Positions 1 through 11,453 of a DNA stretch of 64,000 nucleotides are shown here, in pieces (positions within the stretch are counted from its first letter, which is position 1; the number at the start of each line of letters is the position of its first letter). Under the pieces are notes generated by a model. The model was not told where the DNA came from, searched no databases, and worked only from the letters and a program-made list of their open reading frames with translations. The DNA lies in assembly GCA_024291935.2 (NCBI GenBank), contig JAGTYA010000024.1, forward strand, positions 4,092,001 to 4,156,000, given 5' to 3'. A program made the position numbers and the translations under genes. The stretch is from Okapia johnstoni (taxonomy: Eukaryota; Chordata; Mammalia; Artiodactyla; Giraffidae).

Positions 1-194
1 GTAGGCATGCTATTATCTTTCCTGAGCTTTATTTCCTCATCTGAGAAATGGGTACTGCTCAATGAACTGATCTCTGTGCTGTGTCCTCCTGGCTTCGGCA
101 GCTCCTGAGTCTGAAGGTAGGGTCTGGAGATAGGCAGAGGATGGGGAAATCCACTGCAGGAGGGCCTCAGGGTGCAGGTGGGGCCCCTTCTCAC

Positions 195-385
195 CCATTC
201 TGGATGGCAGCCCTGGGGTCTCGACTGCTGCGCACGCAGACCATGAGCAAAGAGAAAAGGAAGAAGAAGGCGGCCATAGCGAAGCACATGCGGTAGACGG
301 CGCGGTGGCCAAGCAGGGAGCCACAGTCGATGTGGCCCTGCAGGACGATGTGAGATCCGGTCCCCTCATTACACACCCAGGGCAG
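195..385 (-). CDS. SERINC2: SERINC2 coding exon 3
   Basis: This 191-bp exon begins LPWVCNEG after a CCACAG acceptor at 390-386. It encodes the conserved GHIDCGSLLGHRAVYRMCF block, a second membrane segment and SSRDPRAAIQNG. It ends after two bases of a Gly codon at a GTGAGA donor (194). The intron that follows runs off the window. Confidence 0.95.
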
Positions 386-3300
386 CTGTGGAGACAGACA
401 GAGCAGCTGGAACACCCCACCCTACCCAGACCCCAAGGGTGACTCTGCCCAGGCCCACTCCGCACCAGGCAAGAGGTTCTCCCAGGAGGCCTGGGCTGGA
501 CCGCAGTCTGTGCCTCCCACCTCCATCCACCACCCATCTCCATCCCCACCCACCTGTGCCGCTCAAGTCCTGTGAGTGAGCCCCCCAGGGACAGATGTCC
601 AGTTAGATCTTGTTAATTTCCCTACTATCATCTCACAACCCCAGGACTACACCGCACTGTCCAAGGCAGGATTTTCCAAAGCGCTCTCCACCCACCAGTT
701 ACATCAGAATCTACTGTGGTCCCCTCTCCTATGGAACTAGAGTCTCTAAGGTGGAGTCTGAGATTCTGCATTTCTAGCACACTCCCCAGGGGATTCATGC
801 CTCTGTGCACACTAGCGTGTCAGAACCTCTGGCTTCATTGTGTCACTGGCTATGAAATACTGAGATGGAGGGAAGACAAGACCCTCAAAACTGGGCTTAT
901 GCATCAAAGTAGGGAGAGCCTGCCCTGGGCCACTGTCTGGAGCGGGGCCAATAATGATTCATGAGACTCCCCAAGGGGACCATGGCTTATGGGAAGCAAG
1001 GAGGATCAAACCTTCCTCCCAGTGTGAAAAAACAATCCCCCTAATGTAAGCTTGGATCATCAGTGTGCTGGACACTCCTGCCCATCTTTTTTTTTTTCCA
1101 CTTTTCGGCTTTTTTATAAGCAGCTGCACTGTGGGCTCAAGGTTAACATGTTCTACCAAATATCAAACTGGTGTTTCTTGAAAACAGGGTGGCTGGCTAA
1201 AGCGTGTCTCCAGGTACCCTGGTAATTGACAAGGTAGTCCTGTTCCTTTATGGGCAGACGGGCTAACAGCCTCGGATGGTGCCAGGGCGGGGGTGGGGTG
1301 TGCAAATGGTGCTAAGGGGGAGGGGGGCTTCGGGGAACACAGAGTGGGTTTCATCCTCAGCGGTCCACTGCTTTCCATTTGTGATTCACTCCAAACCCTC
1401 CCTGTCCTGCCCACCTCTTGATCAGCTGGGCCCCCTGGTAGCTGAGCCTTCGCCAGAGGCCAGGTCCTGCTGACGGCTCACCTTGTAGAGCTGGCTCTCC
1501 ACGCCAGGACTCAGCATGATGACGCACACCAGCACCCCGAGGAAGAGGAAGACCGTGAAGAAGAGGCGGCTCAGTGTGGAGTTGTGGCTACAGGGGCAGC
1601 AGCTGCACAGGATGCAGGGGGCAGAGCCGCAGAGGCAGGACGCCTGTGGGAGGGCAGGGACGGCATCTTACTCTCTGCCTCCTCTCCCTTTCCCTGCCCG
1701 AGCACATGGCATCCTCCTGGGGCCTACTGCCCGCTGCCTGGTCAATATCTCCAAACCTATGCAGAGCCCTCCCATGCCACGCTACGGAGGGATACCTATT
1801 CCCCAGATTTCACCCCATTTAACTTTCAAGCCCAAGGGAGAGGCCAAGCAGACCAAGGCTGGAAGAGGCTGGGTCGCCCAAGGACACACAGCCAGCAAGC
1901 AACAGAACACAGATTCAAACCTGGATCTATCTCAGGGGTTCTTCGAGAGAGAGAGAGTTGAGGTCACACTGTTTCTTATTTTAGATGAAGCAGAGTGGAA
2001 AAAAAAAATCCAGAAGGCCAATCCTGTCGCTAGTTAGCTATGTAACCTTATACAGTTCACTTACTCTCTCTTAACCTCAGTTCCCTCTTTCATAAAATGG
2101 AAATCAGAAGGGTGCCTGGTTCTCACATGGCAGTTTTAAGAATAAAATCAGGATTTTAAATTCTAACTCCCTCAGGCTCTCTGTCCTCCTTCGCTGCTTT
2201 ATTTTTCTCCATAGGACTTAGACAACCACCTGATTGGCTTCCCAGTTGACCCATGTTGCCTGCCTCTCATTGGTGTGAGCTCCACCAGGGCAGGGGGGTT
2301 TGTCTGTTTTGTTCACCGTGGAGGTGCCAGAAATGGGAACCAGGCCTGACAGACACATCATCGGGAGTTCAGGGACTATCTGTTGAACGAGTGTAAGTGT
2401 CTGGCATGGTACCAGACATATGTTAAGACCTCAAGAAACAGCAGGCGCTGATCACTCAACATCTGCTGAATGAACAGAATGAAGAATATGAGAGGTTGGG
2501 ATTCCCGCCCTGGTGCTGCACCAGTTTGCACAGCAGAGGCGTACAACCCCTTCTGTCTCAGGCATCTCTGTCCTCTGTCAGCCCCTCCCTTCCTGGGATT
2601 GGCTGAAATCGCTTAGGGGCTGGTGATGCCACTCCATTCATAGTTATAGCCTCACCCCACGGAAGCCAGTTCCACAGCCCAGCCTTGGAGGAAACGGGCC
2701 CACATCCAGATATCTGTGGGTCACTGTTTCTCTTCCTCTAAACAGCTCTGACTCCTCATTCAGGTATGTGAGAGTTGGGAGGGCAAGAGACACAGGTTCC
2801 ACCCTCCTGGAGTTTTCAAGGGCAGGAAAGAGACTCACCACATCCTTACACCTGTCATGGTAAGTGCTGCCATGACAGTGACCGGCGGGGGACTAGTTTA
2901 GATGGGAGGTGGCAAGTCACTGCCCTGAAGGGATGCCATTTAAGCTGAGAGATGAACAGTGAGGACTCACTCTCCTGGCCGACGAAGAAAGAGTGTTCCA
3001 GACAAAAGGAAGAGAGCCTGCAGTGGCTCTGGGGGCAGGCAGGAGCTGAGTGTTGGAGGAAGGAAAAGAAGGCCCTGTGGCCAGGCTTCAAGAGCAAGTG
3101 GGTGGTGAGGCCGGCCAGGCTGGTGGGGCCTGGCAGGCATGTACAGGACCCTGGTGTTCTTTCTATGAGCAATGGGCCTCCATTGCCATTAGGCACCACC
3201 TCCCAAAGTGGATAGGGACAGGAATATCTTTCTACTGAGTGACTAGCTTTGTGGAGAGAGGCTGAAAGGGTCCCTTGCTCCTCTGAGACCCTGTCCCCTG

Positions 3301-6300
3301 CTTTCTGGACTGGTCACGGGGTACCACACACTCTGCTCGCAGTGCAGCTGCCTTCCCGTCTCCTCCCTCCTCTCCGCTCAGACTGGAAAGGCCCCTGGGA
3401 ATGTTCCTTGTAACCTATCTCTCTCACCCACAAAACCAAGCACAGCATGGATGCTAAATGAAATGCCTGCAGAATGAAATTCTCCCTCAGGGTCCAAATC
3501 GTTAACAATCCACCCATCCATCAATTTCTGGTTGTATCTTGCAAACCCCGCCCAGAGCCCTGACTCCTATCCATGGCTACTTGGGGGGTGGGGGGTGGGG
3601 GTGAGAAGATAAGAAAATGCCAGAAATCACACAGCAAATGGATGGCAGTAATAACAGTGGTGGCTTCCCTTTATGATGAGCTACTCTGTCCCAGACACTG
3701 GTGAGCACTCTGTCTAGATTAAGCCTCGCTGACAATCTGAAGTATACTGTAACCTCCCATTTACAAATGGGAAAACTGAAACCTAGGGAGATGGCAACAC
3801 CAAGGTCATATTGCAAGTAAGCTGAAGAGCTGGGACTCGAGATCAAGTCTGTCTGCACCAGGGTCTGCTAAGTCATGGGTGGCAGTCTCGTTTAATTTCA
3901 AAACACCCCAGCAATGAAAACAATCCCTCCTGTGCCCAAGAAAACCAAGGGAGGCCAACAGGCACTGTTCAGGGGGTTAAAAAGCAGAGACATTATTTTG
4001 CCAACAAAGGTCCGTATAGTCAAAGCTATGGTTTTTCTAGTAATAATGTATGGATGTGAAAGTTGGACCATAAAGAAGGCTGAGTGCTGAAGAATTGATG
4101 CTTTAGAACTGTGGTGTTGGAGAAGATCCTTGAGAGTCCCTTGGACTGCAAGGAGATCAAACTAGTCAATCCTAAAGGAAATCAATCCTGAATATTCATT
4201 GGAAGGACTGATGCAGAAGCTGAAGCTCCAAAACTCTGGCCACCAGATGCAAGGAGCCAGTTTATTAGAAAAGACCCTGATGCTGGGAAAGATTGAAGGC
4301 AGGAGGAGAAAGGGACGACAGAGGATGTCATGGCTGGATGACATCACCAACTCGATGGACATGAATTTGAGCAAGCTCTAGGAGATGGTGAAGGACAGGG
4401 AAGCCTGGTGTGCTGTAGTCCATGGGGTCACAAAGAGTCGGACATGACTGAGCGACTGAACAACAACAGGCACTGATCTCAGGAACCAAGTACCCAAGTA
4501 CCCAGGTCAAGGCCCGGCTCTGGCTTGTTACCATTTCCATCTGAGACATTTGAGACACAAGAAAAGCTGCCACACTGCAGTCAGGGAGCCTGGCCTTTCA
4601 ATTTACTCTAGTTCTTAGAGATCGAAATCCAGGTATTTCTGATACCTGAAACCTCAGGTTTCCAAGGACCTGGCTGGTAGCCAGAGAGACCAGGTCTGGG
4701 AGGCAGAAATACACACAGCCGCTTCCTCCCACCCTGGCTGCTTCTGGAGCATCCTTGCAGTTATTCATACATTCTGATCTCCACTCCCCATCTCTGGGGA
4801 TCACTCCGACCACAACTTCTTCCTACACAAATACCAGCCCATGGAGTAAAAGCAAACACACACACACGCACATACACATGGATGTTCACAGTGACACTGC
4901 TCACATGAGGAAAACAATAGGGGAAAGATGAAATTAACTAAATGCCCATCACTGCACCATGGTACTCCCTTAAGAGGGATCTTTCTGCTGAACGAAGCAG
5001 ATGTGTTGGTAACACTTAAATAGGTATAAGAAACTAAATATAGTTAAATGTAAATTATACCCCAATAAAGTTGATTTTATTATTAAAAAAAGAAAAATTT
5101 TAAATTAAGAGAAAAAACTAAAATAGGCACGAAGCTTTAGGTTGCATGAGATTATTAGAATATCAAGAAATTGCAAATGACCTCTTTGCCCCACACCAGC
5201 GGACAGTGGTGGACTACTAACCCCATGGAATGGTACAGAAGCAGGAAAGATGAAAATCCCTAGATTGACAGCAACACAGGCTATGCTTGGGATGCAACGT
5301 GAAAGGCCAAGGTAGACTATTACACCATTCCTACACTCAGATTACAACACAGCCCTCCCCAAATGCACTCAGGGGAAAGGCAACAAAGGAAAAGCACCAG
5401 AACTTAGACAGGTGGAATCACAGCACCAGCCAGATTCTCAGAAAGGAGAACTCAGAACTCAGGAAACCCTGGGCTGGAGTGTCTATAAGCTGCAAGGTTC
5501 CGTGGCATCCCCGAACTGGCCGAGCCACCCTCAGTTCAGTTCAGTTCAGTCATTCAGTCGTGTCCAACTCGTTGTGACCCCATGGACTGCAGCACGCCAG
5601 GCTTCCGTGTCCATCACCAACTCCTGGAGCCACTCTAGCCCAAGACAAAACACAGGAGAGAAGAGGGCAGCCCAAGATTGCTTCAAGCACACTTCTTTCC
5701 CCTATGCAGTGTGAAGAGGAGAGGGCCCTGTTGTGCCCCTGCCGTCAGCTGGCAGGATGACCTTAGACAAGTCTCTTTTCTCCCCCGTGGGACTCAGTTT
5801 CCTCAGCCATAAAATGGGCTTCCAGGCAGGGCAGTGAAGCATCTTGGAGCCCATCAGACAGCCATGGGTTTCAGCAGCTTCCCCACTTCCTCAAATGCAG
5901 TGTCCAGTGCTTTACCACTGGCGGGTGCTTACAGAGCAGCCGTTGCACGCCAGCTTCAGGCTAAGTCCCACAGAACCCTCCCAACAGGCTGAGAGGTGGT
6001 ACCACTGTGCTTTCCACTTTACAGACAAGGAGAGAGGTTCTCAGTCACGCAGCTGAGAATAGACCAAGTCAGGACCCAGACCAATCGGTCTGATGCAAAC
6101 ACCTTTCACACTCCCTCGCCTGTAGAAGGCCATCCCTAAGTATCTGTCGACTGTCCAACTCACCCTGTGCTGACCTGCTTGGTGACTCCCATCCCTAGTG
6201 GGTCTATCACCTCCTCCTAGCCAGGACTCACCTTCAGTCCAGCACAAACACTGACCAAGAGAGCCACTTGTGGACTTCCCTGGTTGTGCAGTGGATAAGA

Positions 6301-9205
6301 ATCCACCTACCAATGAAGGGGACACAGGTTCGATTCCTGGTCTGGGAAGATTCCACATGCCACGGAGCAACAAAGCCTGTGTGCTAAAACTATTGAGGCA
6401 GTGCTCGAGAGCCCATGAGCTGCAACTACTGAGCATGTGTGCTGCAACTACTCTTGCCTAGAACCTCTTCTCTGCAACAAGAGAAGCCACTACAATGAGA
6501 AGCCCTCACACGGTGACTAAAGAGTAGCCTCACTCTCTGCAACTAGAGAAAAGTCCACGTGGCAATGAAGACCCAGCAGAGCCATAAATAAATAAATAAA
6601 ATTACTTTTTTTTATAAAAGAGCCACTTTCATTCCCTTCCTGCCATGACAGATTTGCATCTGACCAAGGGGACCCACATATGCCAAAAAATGTTCCCTCT
6701 GAAGATGCCTGGCGACCCCCATTAGAACTCCAGTCCTGCCGGACAAGTGTCCATTGAAACATTGTTATTGGTTAGCCGGGAGCCCCCAACAGCACCACTA
6801 AAAACTGTGTGGCTGCGGGAAAATCGTCTTCCCTCTCTGATCCAGCTTCCTCAGCTGTGAATAATGTTCACTTCCTCACTGGGGTTGCTGTGGGGACTAA
6901 ATGAAAGGAGATGTACGAAATGCTCACTATACCGCTGGCTTCTGAGTTCCGGGCCTACAGTGAGGACTAGTCAATGGTGGCCATCATCAGTGTCACGATC
7001 TGCAAAATAAGTTAACTCTGTCATGGTGCAGGGTGGGGGAGAGTGGGGTGGGTGGGTAATCAGATGGCATGGATGAAGGGCTCAGCACAGCACTTGGCAT
7101 GCAGTAAGTACCAGGTAAACATCAGAGGTCAGAATGCCAAGGGGAGGCTCGTAACAGGAGAGGCAGGCCCCTTGCAGACATCAGATACCTGCAACCTCCC
7201 GAACCTCCAGATTCTACTCTGGGCCAACCCTGCCCCTCAGCACCCAGAATATGAAGGGAGGGGAGACGTGGGCAGAAGCCTAGACTAGGGATCAGATATT
7301 AATCCTGACTGTGCAGATCTTCCTCCTTTCGCTGTGCAACCTTAAGCAAGTCAGCTAACCTCTCTGGGCTGCAGCTTCTTCATCTGTAACCTGTGGGTTG
7401 GCGCAGGCCTATCTGGTGCCTTCTGATTCAGCATTGTAGGAGCCTGACTCAGAGACCAGCAATTGGCTCCAGAGGGAATTCTCCACCCACCTTTTTAAGA
7501 TGATAATAACAATAGCTCCTGTTTGGAGAGCTTACTATATGCCAAGAACAAGGTGGGGCACTTTTAAATCTTGAGGGAGGCAGATGGAGAGACAGAGGCA
7601 CCAGGAAATGGCAGGTCTCTTTTCAACAACCTCCCCCACCCCCAGGCTAGCCCAGCCAGACGGAATTCTAGTCAACTCCAGGGAAACTCGCCCTCCCCCA
7701 CCAGGAAGCAAACCCTTTCTGACCTGAGCTCCAACCCAAACCTTGGTGTCACTGGGCAGGAAGAGATCTCAGGAATCAGCTCTTGCACACACACACGAGT
7801 GTGCACACACACATACACCCTTCACAGATGGGGACATGGAGGCCCAGAGGGGACAAGGGTCCAGGGACCCACTCTATAGCCTCTCTGTGCAGATACCCTT
7901 CTCAGAAAATAGCTGTAAAGTACATCTCTCTAGATCCCCAGCTGTGGGCCCCAACACCCCCATCCTATCATTCACACACATCGGGGACAAAGGAAAGTTA
8001 AGTCTGGAATTCAGCAGCCACCAGAACCCCCTCCCCCTTCCTCTCGGCTCCTCTTTGTGTAGGGCAGAGGGGGAGGGGGCTGCCTGAATGAACCTCAGAT
8101 TTAATGAAGGGAAGAGGGAAAGGAAAGGGGGCTGGGAAAAGGAGAAGGGGCCTCCCCACCCAGGTCTGGCTGACGCTCCTCCCCTCTGCTGGCAGCTGCG
8201 CCAACACAGGCTGGCTGCCCCCCAGGTCTCCGAGCAGATGACCAGGTAGTCCCTCCCCGCCCCCAACACACACACACCCCAACCTCCCTCAGTTCCGGGT
8301 TTCCCCACCCAGAGTTGGGCCGGTGTTGGCGGTGACCCGCAAGACGGACTCAAGCTCGCTCAAGATAGGCTTAGAAAGGCAGAGAGGGTCTTCCTCCCCA
8401 CTCCCTACTTCGGCCCTGGGGCCCAGGAGGGAAAGGTCTGGTGTTCACTGGGAAAGTGCCCGGGAGTCTGGCCTGAGCCAGACTGAAAAGCAGGGACGAG
8501 GCAGAGAGAGACTGACAGACCGGACGGGCAGACAGACCCTGGCGGGCAGACACGGAACCTTAAAGACACACAATGACAGATGTTCAGAGGCTTCGGACGG
8601 ACAAAGACACTCGGACGAACGAACGGACAGCTATCAGACACATACAAAGGGACAAACTGAGACAGACGGGCAGGGACAGACAGCCTGACTGACACAGAGA
8701 GAAACAGAGGACACCCGGGAGAGAGGGGCAGGGACCGGCAGGCACACAAAGAGAGCGTCCGGGAGGCAGACGAGAGGCGCACTGCCAGGATGACTCCAAG
8801 TTGGGCCAACTGGGGCTGCAGCGCCCATCCCCCGCCCCGGGCTCTGGGCCTCAGTCTCCCCAGTTCCCTGGAGGGCCGCCCGCCCAGGACACTCCCTTCC
8901 CCCGCCCGGGCGCCCCCCACCCCTTCCCCCGCGGTAACCCGATCGTCGGACACCAGCGGTCTCCGGCGCCCGCGGGGCCCAGGATGGGGGTGGGGGGACT
9001 CGGTGAGCCGGGGTACCCGAGGAGCCAGGAGGCGGGGGTGCGGGCCCAGAAAGACAAGTTTGGAGGAAGGAAAAAGAAGAAACTATTTGGAGGAAGAAGA
9101 CAGGACAAAAGTGCGAGCCCGAAGAAGGGGCAGGCGGCGCGGGCGGGCGCCGGGGTCAGGACTCACGCAGCTGAGCAGGGAGCAGGCGCCCAGGCAGGCC
9201 CCCAT
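195..9205 (-). CDS. SERINC2: SERINC2, serine incorporator 2 (5' part, spliced, gene continues off the left edge)
   Basis: Three coding exons join in frame on the minus strand: 9205-9167 (13 codons), 1643-1482 (54 codons) and 385-195 (63 codons plus two bases). Together they encode about the first 130 of roughly 455 residues. The N-terminus MGACLGACSLLSC followed by a Cys-rich stretch and QLYKLPWVC is the SERINC2 signature. Two hydrophobic segments are visible, at about residues 40-57 and 100-118, out of the ten or so expected for this multipass membrane family. SERINC proteins are linked to serine-derived lipid synthesis and membrane lipid organisation. Splice sites are canonical: donors GTGAGT and GTGAGC, acceptor CCCACAG before exon 2. 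Introns are 7.5 kb and 1.1 kb. No frameshift or stop is seen, so the gene looks functional. The remaining exons must lie below position 1. The paralogue assignment rests on recalled family sequence and is strong. Confidence 0.95.
1482..1643 (-). CDS. SERINC2: SERINC2 coding exon 2
   Basis: This 162-bp exon has phase 0 at both ends. It encodes a Cys-rich stretch, an N-S-T sequon at about residue 34, then the first transmembrane segment (LFFTVFLFLGVLVCVIML) and ends in VESQLYK. The acceptor CCCACAG is at 1650-1644 and the donor begins at 1481. Confidence 0.95.
2015..2150 (+). repeat. MIR SINE fragment
   Basis: The core and 3' part of MIR are visible: gctatgtaacc..., then acctcagttccctctttcat and aaaatggaaat. 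Only the central portion is preserved. Confidence 0.65.
3640..3865 (-). repeat. MIR SINE fragment (antisense)
   Basis: The antisense MIR pattern runs in order: a 'ctctgtcccagacactggtgagcac' block, 'cccatttacaaatgggaaaactgaa', 'aaggtcatattgcaagtaa', then 'gctgggactcgagatcaagtctg', which is the reversed B-box end. Confidence 0.65.
3956..4475 (+). mobile_element. BovB LINE 3' fragment with target-site duplication
   Basis: About 500 bp of BovB 3' end in sense orientation runs from 'cagagacattattttgcc' to the 'actgagcgactgaacaacaac' tail. It is 5'-truncated, as most LINE copies are. The 12-bp repeat CAACAGGCACTG at 3956-3967 and 4464-4475 is a perfect target-site duplication. About nine extra bases lie between the left copy and recognisable BovB. 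The element sits in SERINC2 intron 1. Confidence 0.85.
4840..5100 (+). mobile_element. L1-like 3' end, A/T-rich
   Basis: A short CA repeat precedes A-rich sequence ending in 'tgtaaattataccccaataaag' and an A-rich tail, which resembles the 3' end of mammalian L1. The 5' limit is unclear. Confidence 0.45.
5532..5636 (-). mobile_element. Short BovB/Bov-A 3' end, antisense
   Basis: The interval begins with the 'ttcagttcagttcag' tail repeat and continues 'cgtgtccaactcgttgtgacccc...catcaccaactcctgg'. A near-perfect 10-bp duplication (gagccaccct at 5522-5531, gagccactct at 5637-5646) flanks it. It is a heavily 5'-truncated insertion. Confidence 0.75.
5925..6100 (-). repeat. MIR SINE fragment (antisense)
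   Basis: The diverged antisense MIR layout is visible: 'gggtgcttacagagcagccg', 'cactttacagacaaggagag', 'cagtcacgcagctgag', 'caggacccagaccaatcggtctg'. Confidence 0.5.
6270..6618 (+). mobile_element. tRNA-Glu-derived cetartiodactyl SINE (CHR type), full length
   Basis: The element starts 'tggacttccctggttgtgcag', carries the B-box 'ggttcgattcc', then repeated 'gcaactactgagc' modules, 'gcaacaagagaagccac', 'gcaactagagaaa' and an AATAAATAAATAAA tail. The exact duplication AGAGCCACTT at 6260-6269 and 6619-6628 bounds it. Confidence 0.88.
7285..7410 (+). repeat. MIR SINE fragment
   Basis: The central MIR core is visible: 'gctgtgcaaccttaagcaagtcagctaacctctctgggctgcagcttcttcatctgtaa' in segments. Ends are unclear. 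A second antisense MIR piece may begin near 7500. Confidence 0.6.
8480..8780. repeat. Degenerate GACA/CAGA-rich low-complexity tract
   Basis: The plus strand is purine-biased and built from imperfect gacagac, cagaca, ggacgga and gagagag units over about 300 bp in SERINC2 intron 1, next to the CpG island. The units are not in strict register. It looks like a decayed tetranucleotide array that still has several CpGs. Confidence 0.65.
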
Positions 9206-9460
9206 GTTTGCGGCGGCGCGGGGCGCGGGCCGAGGGGCGCCGGCTCCTGTCCGGCTCCAGGCGCCCGGGGCTGGCCCCGCCCCTCGGCCCCGCCCCGGCC
9301 CCGGCTCCGCCCCACCTGCCGAAACGGCTCGCCGCTTTCCGGCGGTGTTCGGGGCCTCCCGGGACTCACCTGGGGCAGGTGCGCTGGGCGGGACCGTAAG
9401 GAAAGTGGGGGTACCGGGGACTCCGGCTGCCGCGCAAGCCGCGCAACTGGACTCAACTTC
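8780..9460. promoter_or_regulatory. CpG island and putative SERINC2 promoter
   Basis: The interval is GC-rich with dense CpG and covers SERINC2 exon 1. Just upstream of the start codon, in the minus sense, are clustered GC boxes: CCCCGCCCC at 9275-9283 and 9288-9296, and CCGCCCC at 9307-9313. There is no clear TATA box, as expected for a CpG-island promoter. The transcription start is probably between 9206 and about 9280; this is inferred, not mapped. Long plus-strand open frames here come from the low stop frequency of GC-rich DNA. Confidence 0.75.
9167..9205 (-). CDS. SERINC2: SERINC2 coding exon 1
   Basis: The exon encodes 13 residues, MGACLGACSLLSC, and ends in phase 0 at a GTGAGT donor (9166-9161). 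The ATG is the first in a GC-rich leader and gives the conserved family start. It sits inside the CpG island. Confidence 0.93.
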
Positions 9461-9484
9461 TGGATCCAAAGTGATAGTTTGGAA

Positions 9485-9695
9485 ATAGGGAGACCTGGGT
9501 TCGATTCCCGGCGAGGCCACAACACGACCTCAACAACACTTCTCCCTACCCCAAGAGATGGTCACACGGGACTCCTTGGCGTTTGGCATAGAGCCTCTGC
9601 ACAATACCGAAGTGTTGCATGATTGGACAAAGAAATGGGCAAGTCACCTCACCTCTGTGAAATGAGGATACCTACCTCAAAGAGCCAGGTGTGCG
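9485..9695 (+). repeat. MIR SINE with tRNA-like B box
   Basis: 'gacctgggttcgattcccgg' at the left is the MIR tRNA-derived head. The right part has 'gggcaagtcacctcacctctgtgaaatgaggatacctacctc' in segments. The middle is diverged. It lies just outside the SERINC2 CpG island. Confidence 0.6.
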
Positions 9696-10397
9696 CCCCC
9701 TGCCCCCGCTTCTAGGACACAGCCTGGCACCCTTTCATCTGTCCTCCCCTCCATCCACCTGTTCTTCAAGCTCAGCTGACTCCGGGCTTGGGCCACAAGC
9801 TCCCCAGAGCCCCCTGTGCTTGGTGGTTCATCACTCCCCAGGAATGCCCAAACCTGGCCCCCAGCTAAGGAGCTCCGAGGAGGTGGTTGGGTCACATTCC
9901 TGCCAGACCATCCCACAGAGAGGTGGGAGAAACCCAGAAGCAGGGCTCTGTAATTACACTCGCTTCACCCTTCAGCCCTCTCTCCTCACCCAACCACAGG
10001 TGGGATAATGTTAGGGAAGAAATCTGTGTGCCTTGAAGCTGGCCCCAAGGTCAGAGATCTGGGCCTGCCTGCACCCTCGATGACTCACTGGACGCCAGCC
10101 TGAGCCATTCATTGTGTTGCAAACATACCCTATACTTTCCCTCCCCCACACTTTTGCTCACAGGCTACCCTCCCCCTGAAAAGTCCTTTTTATCCTCCTC
10201 TCAACCCTTCAAACTCTTGGTTCTATCCTGAGTCTTCTCGGTGAAGAGGGCAGCCACCTCCATGAAACCACTACCTGGCCCCAGTAAGGATCACTAGCCT
10301 CCTGCATCTCTGTGTTTCTAAAACATGGGACTCCTTTACGGCCTCACAAATAACTAAAGTTACTACACAGCTAAGCTCATACCAAACTCTTCCACCT

Positions 10398-10604
10398 GCG
10401 TACTCAGTCGTGTCTGACTCTTTGTGACCCTATGGATGTAGCCCGCCAGCTCCTCTGTCCATGGGATTATCCTGGCAAGAATACTGGAGTGGATTGCCAT
10501 TTCCTCCTCCAGGGAATGTTCCAGACCCACGGATCAAACCCGTGTCTCCTGCGGCTCCTGCATCGGCAGGCAGAATCTTTACCACTGAGCCACCTGGAAG
10601 CCCT
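10398..10604 (-). mobile_element. Bov-tA SINE, antisense
   Basis: The reverse of the Bov-tA consensus is clear: 'cagtcgtgtctgactctttg', 'tccatgggattatcctggcaa', 'ccgtgtctcctgcggctc', 'accactgagccacctgg'. The flanking repeats aaactcttccacct (10384-10397) and aaactctcccacct (10605-10618) match at 13 of 14 positions. Confidence 0.9.
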
Positions 10605-11255
10605 AAACTCTCCCACCTACATGAGCCCCATTCAAGCCCTACAGTAACCCTGAGAAGTAGATTACCTCCCACTTCATCCCATTTTACAGAAAAGAAAACA
10701 GGTTCAAAGAAGTAAAGTGATATGCTAGATGTAAACTTAGCACTTGATAAAAATCAGCTATGACTATTGTGGTTGCTACTATTGCTACTCTAAGCCACAC
10801 AGCTCAGAAGGGCAGCACTAGAAGACCACCCAATCTGGCCCCAATATCAGAACCCAAGGCCTGTCCCTGACATCCTACTTCCTCTGGGTGAAAGCAGATG
10901 TGACAATACCCAGTGTGCCTCTTTTTCTGTCCAATCATATCTTCAGCCCTAGTCTGAGACCCTTAAGTGACTTTGAGCCACCCAAGGACTGTTTGATTCA
11001 CCTCTGGCAGGTCCCTCCCCTGACCTGGGCACAGCACAGGGCCTGGCACACGAAGGCAGTGAAAGTGCCCCAAATGAATGAACGCCTGAATGTTTCCCAC
11101 AAGCCCAGTGTCCTCATTCCGGCACTCAGCAGTGTGAAGTGGATCCTTCTCATGGCCACCCACCGCAGGGTCATCTCCTTTTGACACTTCTGCCCCAAGG
11201 GTCAAATTTTCCATCCCTCAACCCCTCCGTTTCCATGACCCAGTCTAGCAGAAAA

Positions 11256-11450
11256 TCGTCAGTGGTCCAGTGGCTAAGATTCCGCGCTCCCAATGCAGGG
11301 GGCACAGGTTTAATCCCTGGTTGGGGAATTAGATCCTGCAAGCCGCAGCTAAAAATCCTGCATGCCACAACGAAAAGATCCCATGTGCTGCAACTAAGAC
11401 TCAGCACAGCCAAATAAGTAATTAAAAATATTCTCTAAAAAAAGAAAAAG
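11256..11450 (+). mobile_element. tRNA-Glu-type SINE (diverged)
   Basis: The interval contains 'gtggtccagtggctaagatt', 'gcagggggcacaggtttaat', 'ccctggttggggaatta', 'gatcctgcaagccgcag' and an A-rich tail. It abuts the next SINE. Confidence 0.75.
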
Positions 11451-11453
11451 AAG

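Larger units (their letters stand above)
1644..8480. other. SERINC2 intron 1, distal part: repeats only
   Basis: No other exon was recognised. Besides the elements listed separately (BovB at 3956-4475 and 5532-5636, tRNA-Glu SINE at 6270-6618, MIRs), there is L2-like sequence around 2270-2480, a short CA/GT tract at about 7787-7817 and T/A-rich L1-like sequence at 4840-5100. The rest is unclassified, moderately GC-rich intron DNA. Confidence 0.6.

Noticed and set aside
8405..8953. Minus-strand 182-codon frame rich in Ser, Leu, Cys and Val
   Set aside because: It is a translation of the GACA-type repeat tract. Its periodic composition reflects the repeat.
9470..9525. Possible tRNA gene with B box GGTTCGATTCC
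   Set aside because: There is no acceptor stem or matching A box at the right spacing. The downstream sequence continues as an MIR SINE. The same holds for the B boxes in all the ruminant SINEs here.
8790..9622. Plus-strand open frames of 232 and 273 codons over the SERINC2 CpG island
   Set aside because: They overlap each other and the SERINC2 first exon on the other strand. The composition is Pro/Arg/Gly/Ala-rich as expected of CpG-island DNA, and there is no recognisable domain.
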